Shown here piece by piece: positions 9,035 through 18,457 of a stretch of 64,000 bases of DNA. Position 1 is the first letter of the stretch. Every line of letters starts with the position of its first letter. The notes beneath the pieces are model-generated. The model was not told the DNA's origin and did no database searches. It saw only the letters and a list, made by a program, of their open reading frames with translations. The translations under genes and the position numbers were made by a program. Origin of the DNA: Flavobacteriales bacterium (GTDB taxonomy: Bacteria > Bacteroidota > Bacteroidia > Flavobacteriales_F > PHOS-HE28); contig JADKGB010000002.1 in assembly GCA_016717225.1 (NCBI GenBank), positions 310,001 through 374,000 of the forward strand, read 5' to 3'.

Positions 9035-11047
9035 ATGAACGACGCCTTCCATGGTGAACTGGTGATCGTGCTGGCATTGGCTGTGGGCATTATTCTGCTC
9101 TTTCGAAAACTGAAACTGCCCAATGTGCTCGGCTTTATCGCGGCGGGTATGGTGGCCGGGCCACACGCGCTGGGCTGGGTCGAAAAAGTGGAGACGGTGG
9201 AATCACTCGCCGAGCTTGGTGTGATCTTCCTTTTGTTCGTGATCGGCATGGAATTCAGCTTGAAAAAGCTGGCTTCCATCGGGGTTACGGTTTTCGTTGG
9301 CGGCTCTTTACAGGCCCTGCTTACAACATGCATAACAGCTGTCTTCTGTCATTGGATGGGTTTGCCGTGGCCAGCTGCTGTGTTCATGGGCTTCTTGGTC
9401 ACGCTCAGCAGCACGGCGATCGTGTTGCGCATTCTGCAGGAACAGGGCCGCATGGACACGCCATTCGGCAGTATCACTTCGGCGATACTGATCTTTCAGG
9501 ATATCATCGTAGTGCCCATGATGCTCGTTACACCTATGCTGGCCGGACAAAGCAGCAATATCGGGCACGACCTTTTGTTGCTTGTTGGAAAGATGCTCGG
9601 GCTTGTTGTGGCCGTATATGTTGGAGGTCGATTCGGTGTGCCGCGTCTGTTGAGGGCCGTTTCAAAAGGACGCAACAAGGAGCTCTTTATTATCACCATC
9701 GTTGTTCTGTGCTTCTCGGCGGCTTGGGCCACCAGTGCGATGGGGTTATCGCTCGCATTGGGCGCCTTCTTCGCAGGCTTGATAATCAGTGAGACAGACC
9801 AAGCTTTCCATGCAACCGGGATCATACAACCCTTCCACGAACTGTTCATGAGTTTCTTCTTCGTGAGTATTGGCATGCTCGTGGACCCGGCCCTGTTCTT
9901 CACCCACCCGTTCATAGTGTTCGGTCTTGCGATACTGGTAATGTTCATCAAAACCATAGCTGCTTTCTTTTCGGTGTGGGTCTTGAGACATCCTGTGAGC
10001 ACTGCACTGAAATGTGGGATCTCACTATTTCAAGTGGGCGAGTTCGCCTTCGTTCTCGCGATCACAGGCCTCAGCACAGGTCTTCTATCACGTGACCATC
10101 ACCAGATCTTCCTGGCTGTTTCCATATTGAGCATGGGCACCACCCCTTTCGCGATGCGTTCTCTCGACGATCTGGTGCGTCGTGTGTTCGGTGTGTTCCT
10201 GCCAACCTCCGTTATGCATCGTATGGACGCCATCATGCGCGTTCGCCGGGAAGTTGAACGTACCGAACGCAGGGTGCTGAAGGACCATGTCGTGATCATA
10301 GGCTATGGCTTGAACGGGCAGAACGTGGCGACTGCCGCACAAAGTGCCAAGATCCGCTGCGCGGTTATCGAGGAAGATCCGGCATTGGCAGAACGTGCCC
10401 AGCAACAAGGTCTGCATGTGGTCTTCGGTGATGCGAGCAACGAGCATGTGTTGGAAAAGGCTCATGTCGAACAGGCGCGTGTTGTTGTTATCGCCATCGC
10501 AGACGCTGAGCTTACACGACGTATCACGGCGAATGTGCGCGCACACACAACAGCATACATCATTGTGCGTACCAGGTATGTGAAAGAGATCGAGGCGAAC
10601 CTGGCAGCCGGCGCGAACGAGGTGATCCCGGAAGAATTCGAAACGAGCATCGAGATCTTTTACCGGGTGCTTCGGAAGTACCTGGTACCTGAGCGCAACA
10701 TCCAGGAAATGGTATCGCACATACGCGGTCATCATTATGGCATGCTCCGCGGTATGAACCCGACAACGATCGATCATCGACACGATCTTCCTGCGGAAAC
10801 GATCCCCGGTCTGGATGGATTGGAGATCGCCACTGTACCTGTGGACATCAAAAGGTCAGGCATCGTGGGACGCACTTTGGGATCCGTGGACCTGAAGGGT
10901 CGGTATGGCATTACGCTGCTTGCTATCCGGAGACAAGGTCGAACGATCACACGGATCACGGAGATCGAGCAAGTGAAGCACGGGGATCTGCTCTATTTGC
11001 TCGGTTCAGCGGAGAGCATCACCAAGCTCGATCACGACCTTCATTGA
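9035..11047 (+). CDS. CPA2-family cation:proton antiporter, Kef type
   Basis: Inner-membrane antiporter of 670 residues. Residues about 5-385 form a Na+/H+ exchanger domain of roughly 12-13 membrane segments. A cytoplasmic RCK/TrkA-N domain (about 415-535) begins with the Rossmann motif VIIGYGLNGQNVA, and a TrkA-C domain (about 590-668) follows. Family members exchange K+ or Na+ for H+ and are gated by nucleotides or glutathione adducts. The ion and gating ligand cannot be told from sequence alone. It is a single gene downstream of a divergent small membrane protein that may be its partner. Confidence 0.9.
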   Translation: MNDAFHGELVIVLALAVGIILLFRKLKLPNVLGFIAAGMVAGPHALGWVEKVETVESLAELGVIFLLFVIGMEFSLKKLASIGVTVFVGGSLQALLTTCITAVFCHWMGLPWPAAVFMGFLVTLSSTAIVLRILQEQGRMDTPFGSITSAILIFQDIIVVPMMLVTPMLAGQSSNIGHDLLLLVGKMLGLVVAVYVGGRFGVPRLLRAVSKGRNKELFIITIVVLCFSAAWATSAMGLSLALGAFFAGLIISETDQAFHATGIIQPFHELFMSFFFVSIGMLVDPALFFTHPFIVFGLAILVMFIKTIAAFFSVWVLRHPVSTALKCGISLFQVGEFAFVLAITGLSTGLLSRDHHQIFLAVSILSMGTTPFAMRSLDDLVRRVFGVFLPTSVMHRMDAIMRVRREVERTERRVLKDHVVIIGYGLNGQNVATAAQSAKIRCAVIEEDPALAERAQQQGLHVVFGDASNEHVLEKAHVEQARVVVIAIADAELTRRITANVRAHTTAYIIVRTRYVKEIEANLAAGANEVIPEEFETSIEIFYRVLRKYLVPERNIQEMVSHIRGHHYGMLRGMNPTTIDHRHDLPAETIPGLDGLEIATVPVDIKRSGIVGRTLGSVDLKGRYGITLLAIRRQGRTITRITEIEQVKHGDLLYLLGSAESITKLDHDLH

Positions 11048-11180
11048 GAATTCCGAAGAGTTTGAAGCCTGGGTGATCCAAACGCGTGAATTGGCGGACT
11101 GCTGCCGTTTCCAGATCCTCACTCTTATCAGCCTAGGAGAATGGCAACGAAATAGCTTTTCCATGCGTAGAAACCCGCAT

Positions 11181-11585
11181 ATGGCGCGAAAGATCGAGCG
11201 GGTCCTGCTTGTAGATGATGAGGACGACCACCATTTCCTCACACGGATGGCTCTCAAAAGATCCGGCTATACTGGAATACTCACATCGTGCTATACGGCG
11301 GAAGACGCGATAGAACACCTCCGTAACCCCAACCTGTTGCCCGACTTGTTCTTGGTAGACATCAACATGCCAATTACCAGCGGCTTCGAGCTATTGGTCC
11401 GTTGTGAGCGAGAAGGTCTGCTTCCTAATGGTCACACGCTCGTGGTGATGTGCAGCAGCAGCAACCGACCCATGGATATTGATGCCGCTCGCCGTTTCAC
11501 CTGCGTTGATGACTACGTCGAAAAATCATTCAGCGCAGAGCAGTTCGAGCGCCTTCAAGGAACATTCGCCAGAAAGGCGGCTTAG
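11181..11585 (+). CDS. Single-domain response regulator
   Basis: A CheY-like receiver of 134 residues with no output domain. The acidic cluster is LVDDEDD, the likely phosphoacceptor is in LFLVDINMP, and the conserved lysine is in VEKSFS near the end. It resembles Rcp1-type regulators, which usually pair with phytochrome-like or hybrid kinases. An ATG at 11163 would add six residues. It is the first of three signalling genes in a row, 20 bases before the next one. Confidence 0.85.
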   Translation: MARKIERVLLVDDEDDHHFLTRMALKRSGYTGILTSCYTAEDAIEHLRNPNLLPDLFLVDINMPITSGFELLVRCEREGLLPNGHTLVVMCSSSNRPMDIDAARRFTCVDDYVEKSFSAEQFERLQGTFARKAA

Positions 11586-11605
11586 CTTCGTTGAAACTCC
11601 CCGCT

Positions 11606-11974
11606 ATGAAAAAAGTGTTGATCATCGAAGACGAAGCCATCATCTCTTTCGGCTATCGGCTCCAATTGGAGAGGATGGGATTGGAAGTGATGGGGGCCGT
11701 GCGCAGCAGCGAAGAAGCTGAAGCTTTGTTGGCAACCGACCGCCCGGACGTCATCATCATGGACGTGTATATCAAAGGTGCGCTCAACGGATTGGAATTG
11801 GCACAGCGCATCCACGAAAAAGACCCGATCCCGATCATCTTCTTAACCGCCAGCTCCAAGCCGGATATCATCGAAGGGATCAAGGCCCTGAAAGGATGCC
11901 ACTACCTCACCAAGCCCATAGACATCGATAGTCTTACCGGGCTCCTACACGCCACTGTTCGCAGCAATGGCTGA
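11606..11974 (+). CDS. Single-domain response regulator
   Basis: A second receiver of 122 residues with no output domain. Acidic residues are in IIEDEA, the phosphoacceptor is in IIMDVYIKG, and the lysine is in YLTKPID. The DVYIKGALNG form is typical of receivers that serve HWE/HisKA_2 kinases or phosphorelays. Its stop overlaps the downstream kinase-like gene by eight bases, indicating translational coupling. Confidence 0.86.
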   Translation: MKKVLIIEDEAIISFGYRLQLERMGLEVMGAVRSSEEAEALLATDRPDVIIMDVYIKGALNGLELAQRIHEKDPIPIIFLTASSKPDIIEGIKALKGCHYLTKPIDIDSLTGLLHATVRSNG

Positions 11975-12686
11975 GGAAAAGGGAAAACGGGACATTGACC
12001 CCGCTTCTTCGGAACAGGCTGAACGTTTGCATGTTTTCGCCCACGACATTCGAAATCGATTGACGGGGCTTTGGGAAACGTTGCGTTTGTTGGACACCGC
12101 GGGGTCGGAGGGCATGGACCGAACCGAATTGAACGACTTCGCCGAGAGGGCATATTTCAATGCCCAACGCGATGTTGAAGCGCTCCTGGATGCTTTCTCA
12201 GTGGATCGAAAGATCCCGATACAGGAGGCGGTACCGTTCGATCCCTTGAGTTGCTTGGAAGAAGTGCTCTCCAGCGAATCATACCGCTTGGATAAGAAAG
12301 AACAGCGCATTTCGATCACTGGTGGCGCTGGAATGATCGCGTACGGCGATGGTCATTGGTATGCGCGAGTATTACAAGCACTCATCAGCAATGCAAGCAA
12401 ATTCTCCCCCCGAGGATCGGTGATCGAGGTAATTCTAACAGATACAGAAACTGGTTTCTCGGCATCAGTGAAAGATGCAGGCGTTGGCTTGAACAGCACT
12501 GATCTTTTCGATGTATTCACACGTTACGCGATCTTGAGTTCGCGAAGCACTGACGGTGAACCACAAGCTCGAGCAACCTTATCGCGCGCATTTCAATGGG
12601 CCCAGGCCATCGGCGGGACACTTTCAGCCAAAAGCATGGGAAAAGGGCTAGGAAGCACATTCACGCTTTCGCTTCCGAAGGGATAG
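11967..12686 (+). CDS. Soluble histidine kinase-like protein
   Basis: A 239-residue protein made only of a dimerisation helix and an ATPase domain. The likely H box is FAHDIRNRLTGL near residue 24. The N box is LQALISNASKFSP near 135 and the G1 box is DAGVGLN near 170. The G2 box is degenerate (ATLSRAFQWAQAIGG), so ATP turnover may be weak. No sensor or membrane segment is present, so input probably comes from the two receivers encoded immediately upstream. Its operon with two stand-alone receivers points to a small phosphorelay. Confidence 0.8.
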   Translation: MAEEKGKRDIDPASSEQAERLHVFAHDIRNRLTGLWETLRLLDTAGSEGMDRTELNDFAERAYFNAQRDVEALLDAFSVDRKIPIQEAVPFDPLSCLEEVLSSESYRLDKKEQRISITGGAGMIAYGDGHWYARVLQALISNASKFSPRGSVIEVILTDTETGFSASVKDAGVGLNSTDLFDVFTRYAILSSRSTDGEPQARATLSRAFQWAQAIGGTLSAKSMGKGLGSTFTLSLPKG

Positions 12687-12795
12687 GGCAACCGGTCAAC
12701 GACCAGCACTTTTCATAGCATCGAGGTATCCAGGTTCCCGATCATGGAACCGCACGTCCCCGATGTATCCCGGAGCAAAAGCACAGTTAAAACAC

Positions 12796-13755
12796 CTATG
12801 CAACGGTCACGACCGCATCAGCAGCAGCTCGCTTCACACGCTTCGCCACCCGCTGGCCCTTATTGTTCATCGCTACGCTGAATTCCACCAGATCGCCTAG
12901 CGCGAGCGTGGCGAAATCAACATCTACGAGATCGTCATGCAAGAAAAAGAGGTTGTTCTCCGGGAATCGGATAAAGCCGTAGCCGTTGTGCAAGCTCATG
13001 ATCTGGCTCGTATGCCGCTCGTTGTCTTCGTAGTTGCTCATGCTGATCAGCGGCCGATCACCGTCCGGTACAACATCGCGATTTGCGCTGGGAGGCACGA
13101 ACATATCCTCCACTACTTCGTCCTTATTGCGAAGTCCCTCCTCTACCACGTAGCTCATTTCCATCGGGAAAGACACGTTGTTCCAAAGGTCAGTGCTTGT
13201 CTTTGTGGTTTGTTGCTCACCACTCTGTTCATCGGTGTATTCGAAATCCCAACCAAGCAACATGGTCTTACAACCTAATGCGTGCAGTTTTCGAACGAGC
13301 GGAACATGATCACCATCGCTGGCGATCAATGCGACCACGTCATAGCGCTTGAGCATGCACAGTTCATACGTTTCCAACGCCATCAACACGTCGATGCCTT
13401 TCTCCCGTTTGCGGCCCATCTGGTCCTTCACCGGCAGGTAATGGGTTTGCACGTTGTTCCACATGAGCACATCATCGAACACGCGATCGTAATACAATTG
13501 GTTCGGTTTCTCGTTGGCATCCTTCGCACTGAAGCGACCGCGGAAGAAATGGGCATCAATGATGTGGCACAGGTTCGGGGTGGTACCCTCCTTTTCGGCC
13601 ACCGAGTGCTTTATGAAATCATGCAAGCCCCCGATGTGCAATCGGCGACGATGGGGATGCACATAGTTGTAATAATTGCTGACGTGGCTGAAATAGCCAC
13701 CGTCATAGAACACCCCCACTTTAAGGGCTCGATTCAAGCGCTGATCAATAGACAT
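12796..13755 (-). CDS. NYN-domain ribonuclease-like protein with cold-shock-like tail
   Basis: A 319-residue protein. The first 190 residues form a NYN (PIN-like) nuclease domain with the acidic motifs FYDGGYF near 16-22, EKGIDVLMALE near 118-128 and SDGDHVPLV near 145-153. The last 80 residues resemble a cold-shock/S1 fold, with NGYGFIRF and LFFLHDDL equivalent to RNP motifs. NYN domains in this group are metal-dependent RNases or RNA-binding proteins; the tail suggests single-stranded RNA targeting. It stands alone, divergent from a secreted protein gene. A specific RNA target is unknown. Confidence 0.8.
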   Translation of the reverse strand: MSIDQRLNRALKVGVFYDGGYFSHVSNYYNYVHPHRRRLHIGGLHDFIKHSVAEKEGTTPNLCHIIDAHFFRGRFSAKDANEKPNQLYYDRVFDDVLMWNNVQTHYLPVKDQMGRKREKGIDVLMALETYELCMLKRYDVVALIASDGDHVPLVRKLHALGCKTMLLGWDFEYTDEQSGEQQTTKTSTDLWNNVSFPMEMSYVVEEGLRNKDEVVEDMFVPPSANRDVVPDGDRPLISMSNYEDNERHTSQIMSLHNGYGFIRFPENNLFFLHDDLVDVDFATLALGDLVEFSVAMNNKGQRVAKRVKRAAADAVVTVA

Positions 13756-13858
13756 GGATAAATTTTGGATCGGGCGGCCAAAGTACCAGTACCGCTCAAA
13801 TTCAGCCGTTCATCAGATCCGAAATATCGAGCGCACGCCCCCCGATTAACTTGCCCCC

Positions 13859-14422
13859 ATGCTCCGGCACCTCCTCGCCTTTGGTATAGTGCTTCTAGGG
13901 ATCGTGGCCTTGGGGCAAGTGGTACCACAACCGCCCTTGGTGCCAGTTTCGTTAACCGACGAGATCGGCATGGCCATGAACAAGGCGCAGGTGATGGATG
14001 CTGCATTACAAGCTTGGAGCGTCAGCTTTGGCCAGCAACCAGGCGCTAAAAAGCTGATCCACGATATTGAGAACAACGTGATCGAAGGCACGGCGCGCGT
14101 TAATTTCCGAAGCAAAGCGATCACCTTCAGGGAAGAAACGATGGGGTCCATAACCTACACGGTTTCCATTAAAGCTGTGAATGGCCAGTGTAATGTCAGG
14201 GTTCACAATTTCCGGCATACCGGTAATCGAAATGCGCCGGACGGCGGATTGGATCTGGGGATCATTTGCGAGGCCGACGCACCGCTTGTACACTACGAGG
14301 GGATGGGGCTGGGGCTGTCACGAAAGCTGCATGCCGATGCTCGAAAAGCGGCTATGGACAAAGCGCAAGAGGTTCTTCGAGCCTTCAGTGCCCGTCTTCG
14401 CCTGCTAGGCGGGCAGCAGTGA
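13859..14422 (+). CDS. Secreted DUF4468-like protein
   Basis: A 187-residue protein with a signal peptide (about 1-19, MLRHLLAFGIVLLG). The mature part has the layout of the DUF4468 TBP-like fold: a short helix, a strand pair (GTARVNFRSKAITF) and a longer one (YTVSIKAVNGQCNVRVHNF). The match to that family is by pattern only. The C-terminus is helical and basic. Function is unknown; the family is common in the periplasm or outer membrane of Bacteroidota. It starts about 100 bases from the divergent NYN gene. Confidence 0.65.
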   Translation: MLRHLLAFGIVLLGIVALGQVVPQPPLVPVSLTDEIGMAMNKAQVMDAALQAWSVSFGQQPGAKKLIHDIENNVIEGTARVNFRSKAITFREETMGSITYTVSIKAVNGQCNVRVHNFRHTGNRNAPDGGLDLGIICEADAPLVHYEGMGLGLSRKLHADARKAAMDKAQEVLRAFSARLRLLGGQQ

Positions 14423-14496
14423 TTTTCTCGATCGGAAAGCGCAAAGCGAAACCGTTGTTCGGTGGGAAGCGTTGAAGGGGGCCAACTTCTCCTGCA

Positions 14497-15801
14497 TTGA
14501 ACGCTTCCAACTGGCGCATTTGGCCCCTTATTGCTGGCACTATCGCCATTCTCTTCATTGGCTGGGATATCGCGCTGATGTCGCGAACCCATGCGATACA
14601 GGATCGTATTGGTCACCAGGTGGATCTGCTCTCGAGCCTCAGCGACCTGAACGCCGGCATCAATCAGCTTGGCATCGTACACAGAGTGGACATCAACACC
14701 GGTCAGGATGGCTTCCCGAAGGAACTGGTGAGCTTGCGTACGAAGTTGGCTGAGGTCGTTCTTCGTCATAAGGAAGAGCCTGGGATATCCTCGCTTCCAA
14801 GCCTTCTGGACAAACAATTGAACGCGTGCGATTCATTGCACAAAGTGGTACGTGCCTATGAGGGAACAGTAACCGGTCAACGTATGCCGGAAGCGGTCTT
14901 TCAGCTTATGGTGCAACGTGCACAAAAACAGGTGGATCGTGTGAACCGCAGTGTGCACGAACAAGGTATCGGGCAGCAAACCGCGGAATTGAGCGCCCGC
15001 TGGGACGAAGCCCAGCTGATCCTTATTCTGGCCTGCCTTTTCGCGGTGGTCTTTGCATTATTGGTTGGAATGGCTCGCCGGCTCTTGGTCGAAAGCCGGG
15101 AAAGAACCGCAGAACTGGCGAAGGCAACTACCGATCTGGAGCGCACCAATCGTGACCTCCGGGAGACCATGTTGAGCAAGGAAGAAAAGGAGGTGATGAT
15201 CAAAGAGATCCACCATCGTGTGAAGAACAACTTGCAGATCGTGCGTAGTTTGATCCGCTTTCAAAGCGAGCAAGTGACCGATACGAAGGTGAAAGAGCTC
15301 TTCCACGAATGCATCAATCGTGTTGGGGCCATGGCGTTGGTCCATGAACAAACGTACCTGAGCAAGGATCTGGCCAACATCGATGTGGGACCCTACCTCG
15401 ATTCGCTGGTGCGCGATCTGGTGTACGCTTACAATGTGGACAAGGACCTGAAGATGGATATCGACATCCAAGTGAAGACCTTGAGCGTTGATACGCTGGT
15501 GCCACTGGGGCTCTTGATCAATGAGGTGATCAGCAATAGTTTCAAGTATGCCTTTGTAGGACGGGCAACCGGCACGTTGATCGTGCACCTGCAAGGAAGC
15601 GAGTCCGAAGGTCTCCGCATGCGAATTGGTGATGACGGAGTTGGCTTGAAAAGTCGCGATGGGTTTCACCGGCCGAACAGTTTGGGAATGGACCTTATAC
15701 ATACTCTGGCCGGCCAATTGGATGCCGATATGCACTTGCTCGACGGCCCCGGTACCCAGTACGAACTGGTCAGCCAGAAATTGGCGCGGAAGGTGGCTTA
15801 G
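14497..15801 (+). CDS. Membrane histidine kinase of the HisKA_2 type
   Basis: A 434-residue kinase. Two membrane segments (about 8-28 and 170-192) flank a helical periplasmic sensor domain. The H box is EIHHRVKNNLQIVRSLI near residue 247, diagnostic of the HisKA_2/HWE group, and the ATPase has NEVISNSFKYAF and GDDGVGL with SLGMDLI. The TTG at 14497 is used because the first membrane helix lies between it and the next ATG at 14578. HisKA_2 kinases typically act on stand-alone receivers. Two such receivers lie 2.5 kb upstream, which may be coincidental. Confidence 0.85.
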   Translation: MNASNWRIWPLIAGTIAILFIGWDIALMSRTHAIQDRIGHQVDLLSSLSDLNAGINQLGIVHRVDINTGQDGFPKELVSLRTKLAEVVLRHKEEPGISSLPSLLDKQLNACDSLHKVVRAYEGTVTGQRMPEAVFQLMVQRAQKQVDRVNRSVHEQGIGQQTAELSARWDEAQLILILACLFAVVFALLVGMARRLLVESRERTAELAKATTDLERTNRDLRETMLSKEEKEVMIKEIHHRVKNNLQIVRSLIRFQSEQVTDTKVKELFHECINRVGAMALVHEQTYLSKDLANIDVGPYLDSLVRDLVYAYNVDKDLKMDIDIQVKTLSVDTLVPLGLLINEVISNSFKYAFVGRATGTLIVHLQGSESEGLRMRIGDDGVGLKSRDGFHRPNSLGMDLIHTLAGQLDADMHLLDGPGTQYELVSQKLARKVA

Positions 15802-15879
15802 TGCACCTTTCATCCCAGAAGCTGGGCTCCTTGCAACGGTCGTTCGGATAGCTTCGCGATCCCAATTCGGGATAGCGAC

Positions 15880-18060
15880 ATGAACAAGATCCATTTATTC
15901 GCCTGCGTGCTTCTCGCAGCCTGCGGAACGGCCACCGAAACAGCCGAAAAGAAACCTGTTGACAAGATGAACTACCCAGAGACCAGGAAGGACAGCCTTG
16001 CTGGTGATACGTTGCACGGCACTTGGGTAGCTGATCCTTATCGCTGGCTGGAACACGACACTACCGCCGAGACAGCGGATTGGGTACAGCGCCAGAACGC
16101 GGTGACCGAAGAATATCTCGCCAAGATCCCGTTCCGGAAAGACATCGCGAAGCGTTATGAAGAGTTGTACAACTTCCCCAAGGTGACGGCACCTGAAAAG
16201 GTTGGCGATCTGTATTTCATCAGCAAGAACAGTGGCTTGCAGAACCAGTTCGTGATCTACGTGCGCAAAGGCGTCGACGGTGAGGACAAAGTCTTCATCG
16301 ACCCGAACGCAATTGACCCTGCGGGTACCACCACCTTCGGTTTGCTAGGCTCCAGCAAGGATGATCGCTACATGGCGATCGGTGTGCAGAAGGCAGGAAG
16401 TGACTGGCAGGACATCGAAGTGTGGGACCTGAGCACATTTACGAAGACCAACGACCTGCTCAAATGGTGCAAATTCAGCGGTGCCGCTTGGTACAAGAAC
16501 GGATTCTTCTACAGCCGCTACCCTGCGCCTGCAGAGGGCACCGAGCTCAGCGGTGAGAGCAAATTCCAGAAGGTGTACTACCACAAACTGGGCGATCCAC
16601 AAGAAAAGGATGCCTTGGTCTGGGAGGACCAGAAGAACGGTGATCTGTACGTTGGCCTTGGCACCACCGAAGGCGAAGAGTTCGCCACCTTGTACATCAG
16701 CACGGGCACGGACGGATTCGAACAATACTACCTCGACCTCCGAACCGGGGTTATGCCAAACCCTTCAACTGCATGGGTGCCTCTGCAGCAGGGATTCGAC
16801 CACAAGACGAGCATCAGTGCCTTCGAGCCCAAAAGCGGGAAACTGCTCGTGATGACCGATGTGGACGCACCGAAATACCGATTGGTCGCTGTGGATCCGA
16901 CCAAACCAGCACAAGCGGATTGGAAGGATGTTATTCCTCAAAAAGAGGAACTGCTTCAAGGTGTGAGCACAGGCGGCGGGCTGCTCTTCGCGGAGTATTT
17001 GAAAGACGCCACGAGTCGTTTCTATCGTTACAACAGCGATGGTACTGGGGAAACAGAAGTGAAGCTTCCGGACCTTGGTAGTGCAGGCGGATTCGGTGGC
17101 AAGCGCGAAGACACCTACAGCTTCTACAGTTTCACCTCGTTCACCGACCCCGGGACGATCTACAAATACGACTACGCTTCCGGGAAGAGCGAAGTGTACT
17201 TCCGCCCGGAATTGAAGTTCGACCCATCGCAGTTCGTCACCGAACAGGTGTTCTATCCAAGCAAGGACGGAACGAAAGTACCCATGTTCATTGTTCGGAA
17301 AAAAGGGGTGGAATTGAACGGAAAGAATCCAACTCTTCTGTATAGCTATGGTGGTTTCAACATCAGCCTCTCCCCTTCCTTCAGCACCAGCCGGATGATC
17401 CTTCTGGAACAAGGCGGGATCTTCGCATTGGCCAACCTCCGCGGCGGTGGTGAGTACGGAGAGGATTGGCACAAGGCCGGCATGAAAGAGAAGAAGCAGA
17501 ACGTGTTCGACGATTTCATCTCGGCTGCAGAATACCTCATCGCGAACAAGTACACCGACAAAGAGCATCTCGCTGTGAACGGTGGAAGCAACGGAGGTTT
17601 GCTGATCGGTGCGGTGATGACTCAGCGGCCGGACCTGTTCAAAGTGGCTTTCCCCGAAGTGGGTGTGCTGGACATGCTGCGATACCAGAAGTTCACAGCC
17701 GGCTTTGGTTGGACACCCGAATACGGGAATGCGGACAACAGCAAGGAGGAATTCGAATACTTGCGCAAATACTCGCCGCTGCACAACGTGAAGCCAGCCA
17801 GCTATCCGGCTACGATGGTGATGACGGCAGACCATGATGATCGCGTGGTACCATCGCACAGTTTCAAGTTCATCAGCACGCTTCAACCTGCACAGCAAGG
17901 CGATGCGCCGGTTCTCATACGGGTACAAACACAAGCCGGGCACGGTGCGGGCATGCCCACCAGCAAGATCATTGAGCAACAGGCGGACAAGTGGAGCTTT
18001 TTCTTCCAGAATGTTGGCATGACCCCGAAGTTCGACGAACTGAAAGGGTTAGCGAAATAG
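15880..18060 (+). CDS. Prolyl oligopeptidase lipoprotein (family S9A)
   Basis: Envelope peptidase of 726 residues that cleaves proline-containing peptides. A lipoprotein signal ends in LLAAC (about residues 11-15), so the enzyme is probably lipid-anchored. The N-terminal part matches the S9A layout (YRWLEH near 46), a beta-propeller follows, and the C-terminal alpha/beta hydrolase domain holds the catalytic serine in GGSNGG near 570, the aspartate in DHDDRV near 653 and the histidine in AGHGAG near 688. Length is normal for the family. A strong terminator follows. Confidence 0.94.
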   Translation: MNKIHLFACVLLAACGTATETAEKKPVDKMNYPETRKDSLAGDTLHGTWVADPYRWLEHDTTAETADWVQRQNAVTEEYLAKIPFRKDIAKRYEELYNFPKVTAPEKVGDLYFISKNSGLQNQFVIYVRKGVDGEDKVFIDPNAIDPAGTTTFGLLGSSKDDRYMAIGVQKAGSDWQDIEVWDLSTFTKTNDLLKWCKFSGAAWYKNGFFYSRYPAPAEGTELSGESKFQKVYYHKLGDPQEKDALVWEDQKNGDLYVGLGTTEGEEFATLYISTGTDGFEQYYLDLRTGVMPNPSTAWVPLQQGFDHKTSISAFEPKSGKLLVMTDVDAPKYRLVAVDPTKPAQADWKDVIPQKEELLQGVSTGGGLLFAEYLKDATSRFYRYNSDGTGETEVKLPDLGSAGGFGGKREDTYSFYSFTSFTDPGTIYKYDYASGKSEVYFRPELKFDPSQFVTEQVFYPSKDGTKVPMFIVRKKGVELNGKNPTLLYSYGGFNISLSPSFSTSRMILLEQGGIFALANLRGGGEYGEDWHKAGMKEKKQNVFDDFISAAEYLIANKYTDKEHLAVNGGSNGGLLIGAVMTQRPDLFKVAFPEVGVLDMLRYQKFTAGFGWTPEYGNADNSKEEFEYLRKYSPLHNVKPASYPATMVMTADHDDRVVPSHSFKFISTLQPAQQGDAPVLIRVQTQAGHGAGMPTSKIIEQQADKWSFFFQNVGMTPKFDELKGLAK

Positions 18061-18081
18061 AACACTAGCTTCGATCCAGGC

Positions 18082-18115
18082 AAAAGCCCCGATGGTGCGA
18101 ACCATTGGGGCTTTT
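18082..18115 (+). terminator. Rho-independent terminator
   Basis: A stem of about 15 pairs (AAAAGCCCC plus GATGGT against ACCATT plus GGGGCTTTT, with one G-T pair), a 4-base loop and a T-run lie about 20 bases after the peptidase stop. Confidence 0.88.
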
Positions 18116-18190
18116 TCACGAACGCGCCTGCGGACCCAGAGTTGGTGACAAGCGCGACCACCCGAGCACGCTCTTGCTTTCGACCTTCTT

Positions 18191-18322
18191 TTACCCGCCT
18201 ATCAGGTCAAGACCCAACTGATCTCCGGTGCTGGCCTTATTTTGCTGCACGATCTCCACATCCTCCACCGCGCTTATGCTGGCGACGTGGTCATATGGAT
18301 TGCATAATGAACCGTCCGTGAT
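18191..18322 (-). pseudogene. Possible gene remnant (C-terminal fragment)
   Basis: The stretch from 18116 to 18457 has no intact gene. On the minus strand, 18191-18322 reads as 43 codons ending in TAA with protein-like composition (for example AVEDVEIVQQNKAS and a GLDLIGG tail), preceded by an in-frame TAG. It looks like the end of a larger lost gene, but I cannot identify the family and chance is possible. The rest of this stretch shows nothing else. Confidence 0.25.
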
Positions 18323-18457
18323 CTAGTAGCCCGCCGGCCTGGGTCTGGAAAAGCTTCCATTGGAGAATTGGAGCAGGCCCGACAAGAGGTGGCGGCTCTT
18401 CTACCTATATCCATGGCTTCGTACACCGTCTATGATCCGATCTAAAGACATGCGAGC

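Noticed and set aside
16765..17979. A 404-residue minus-strand open frame
   Set aside because: It is entirely antisense to the prolyl oligopeptidase, whose catalytic motifs are clear.
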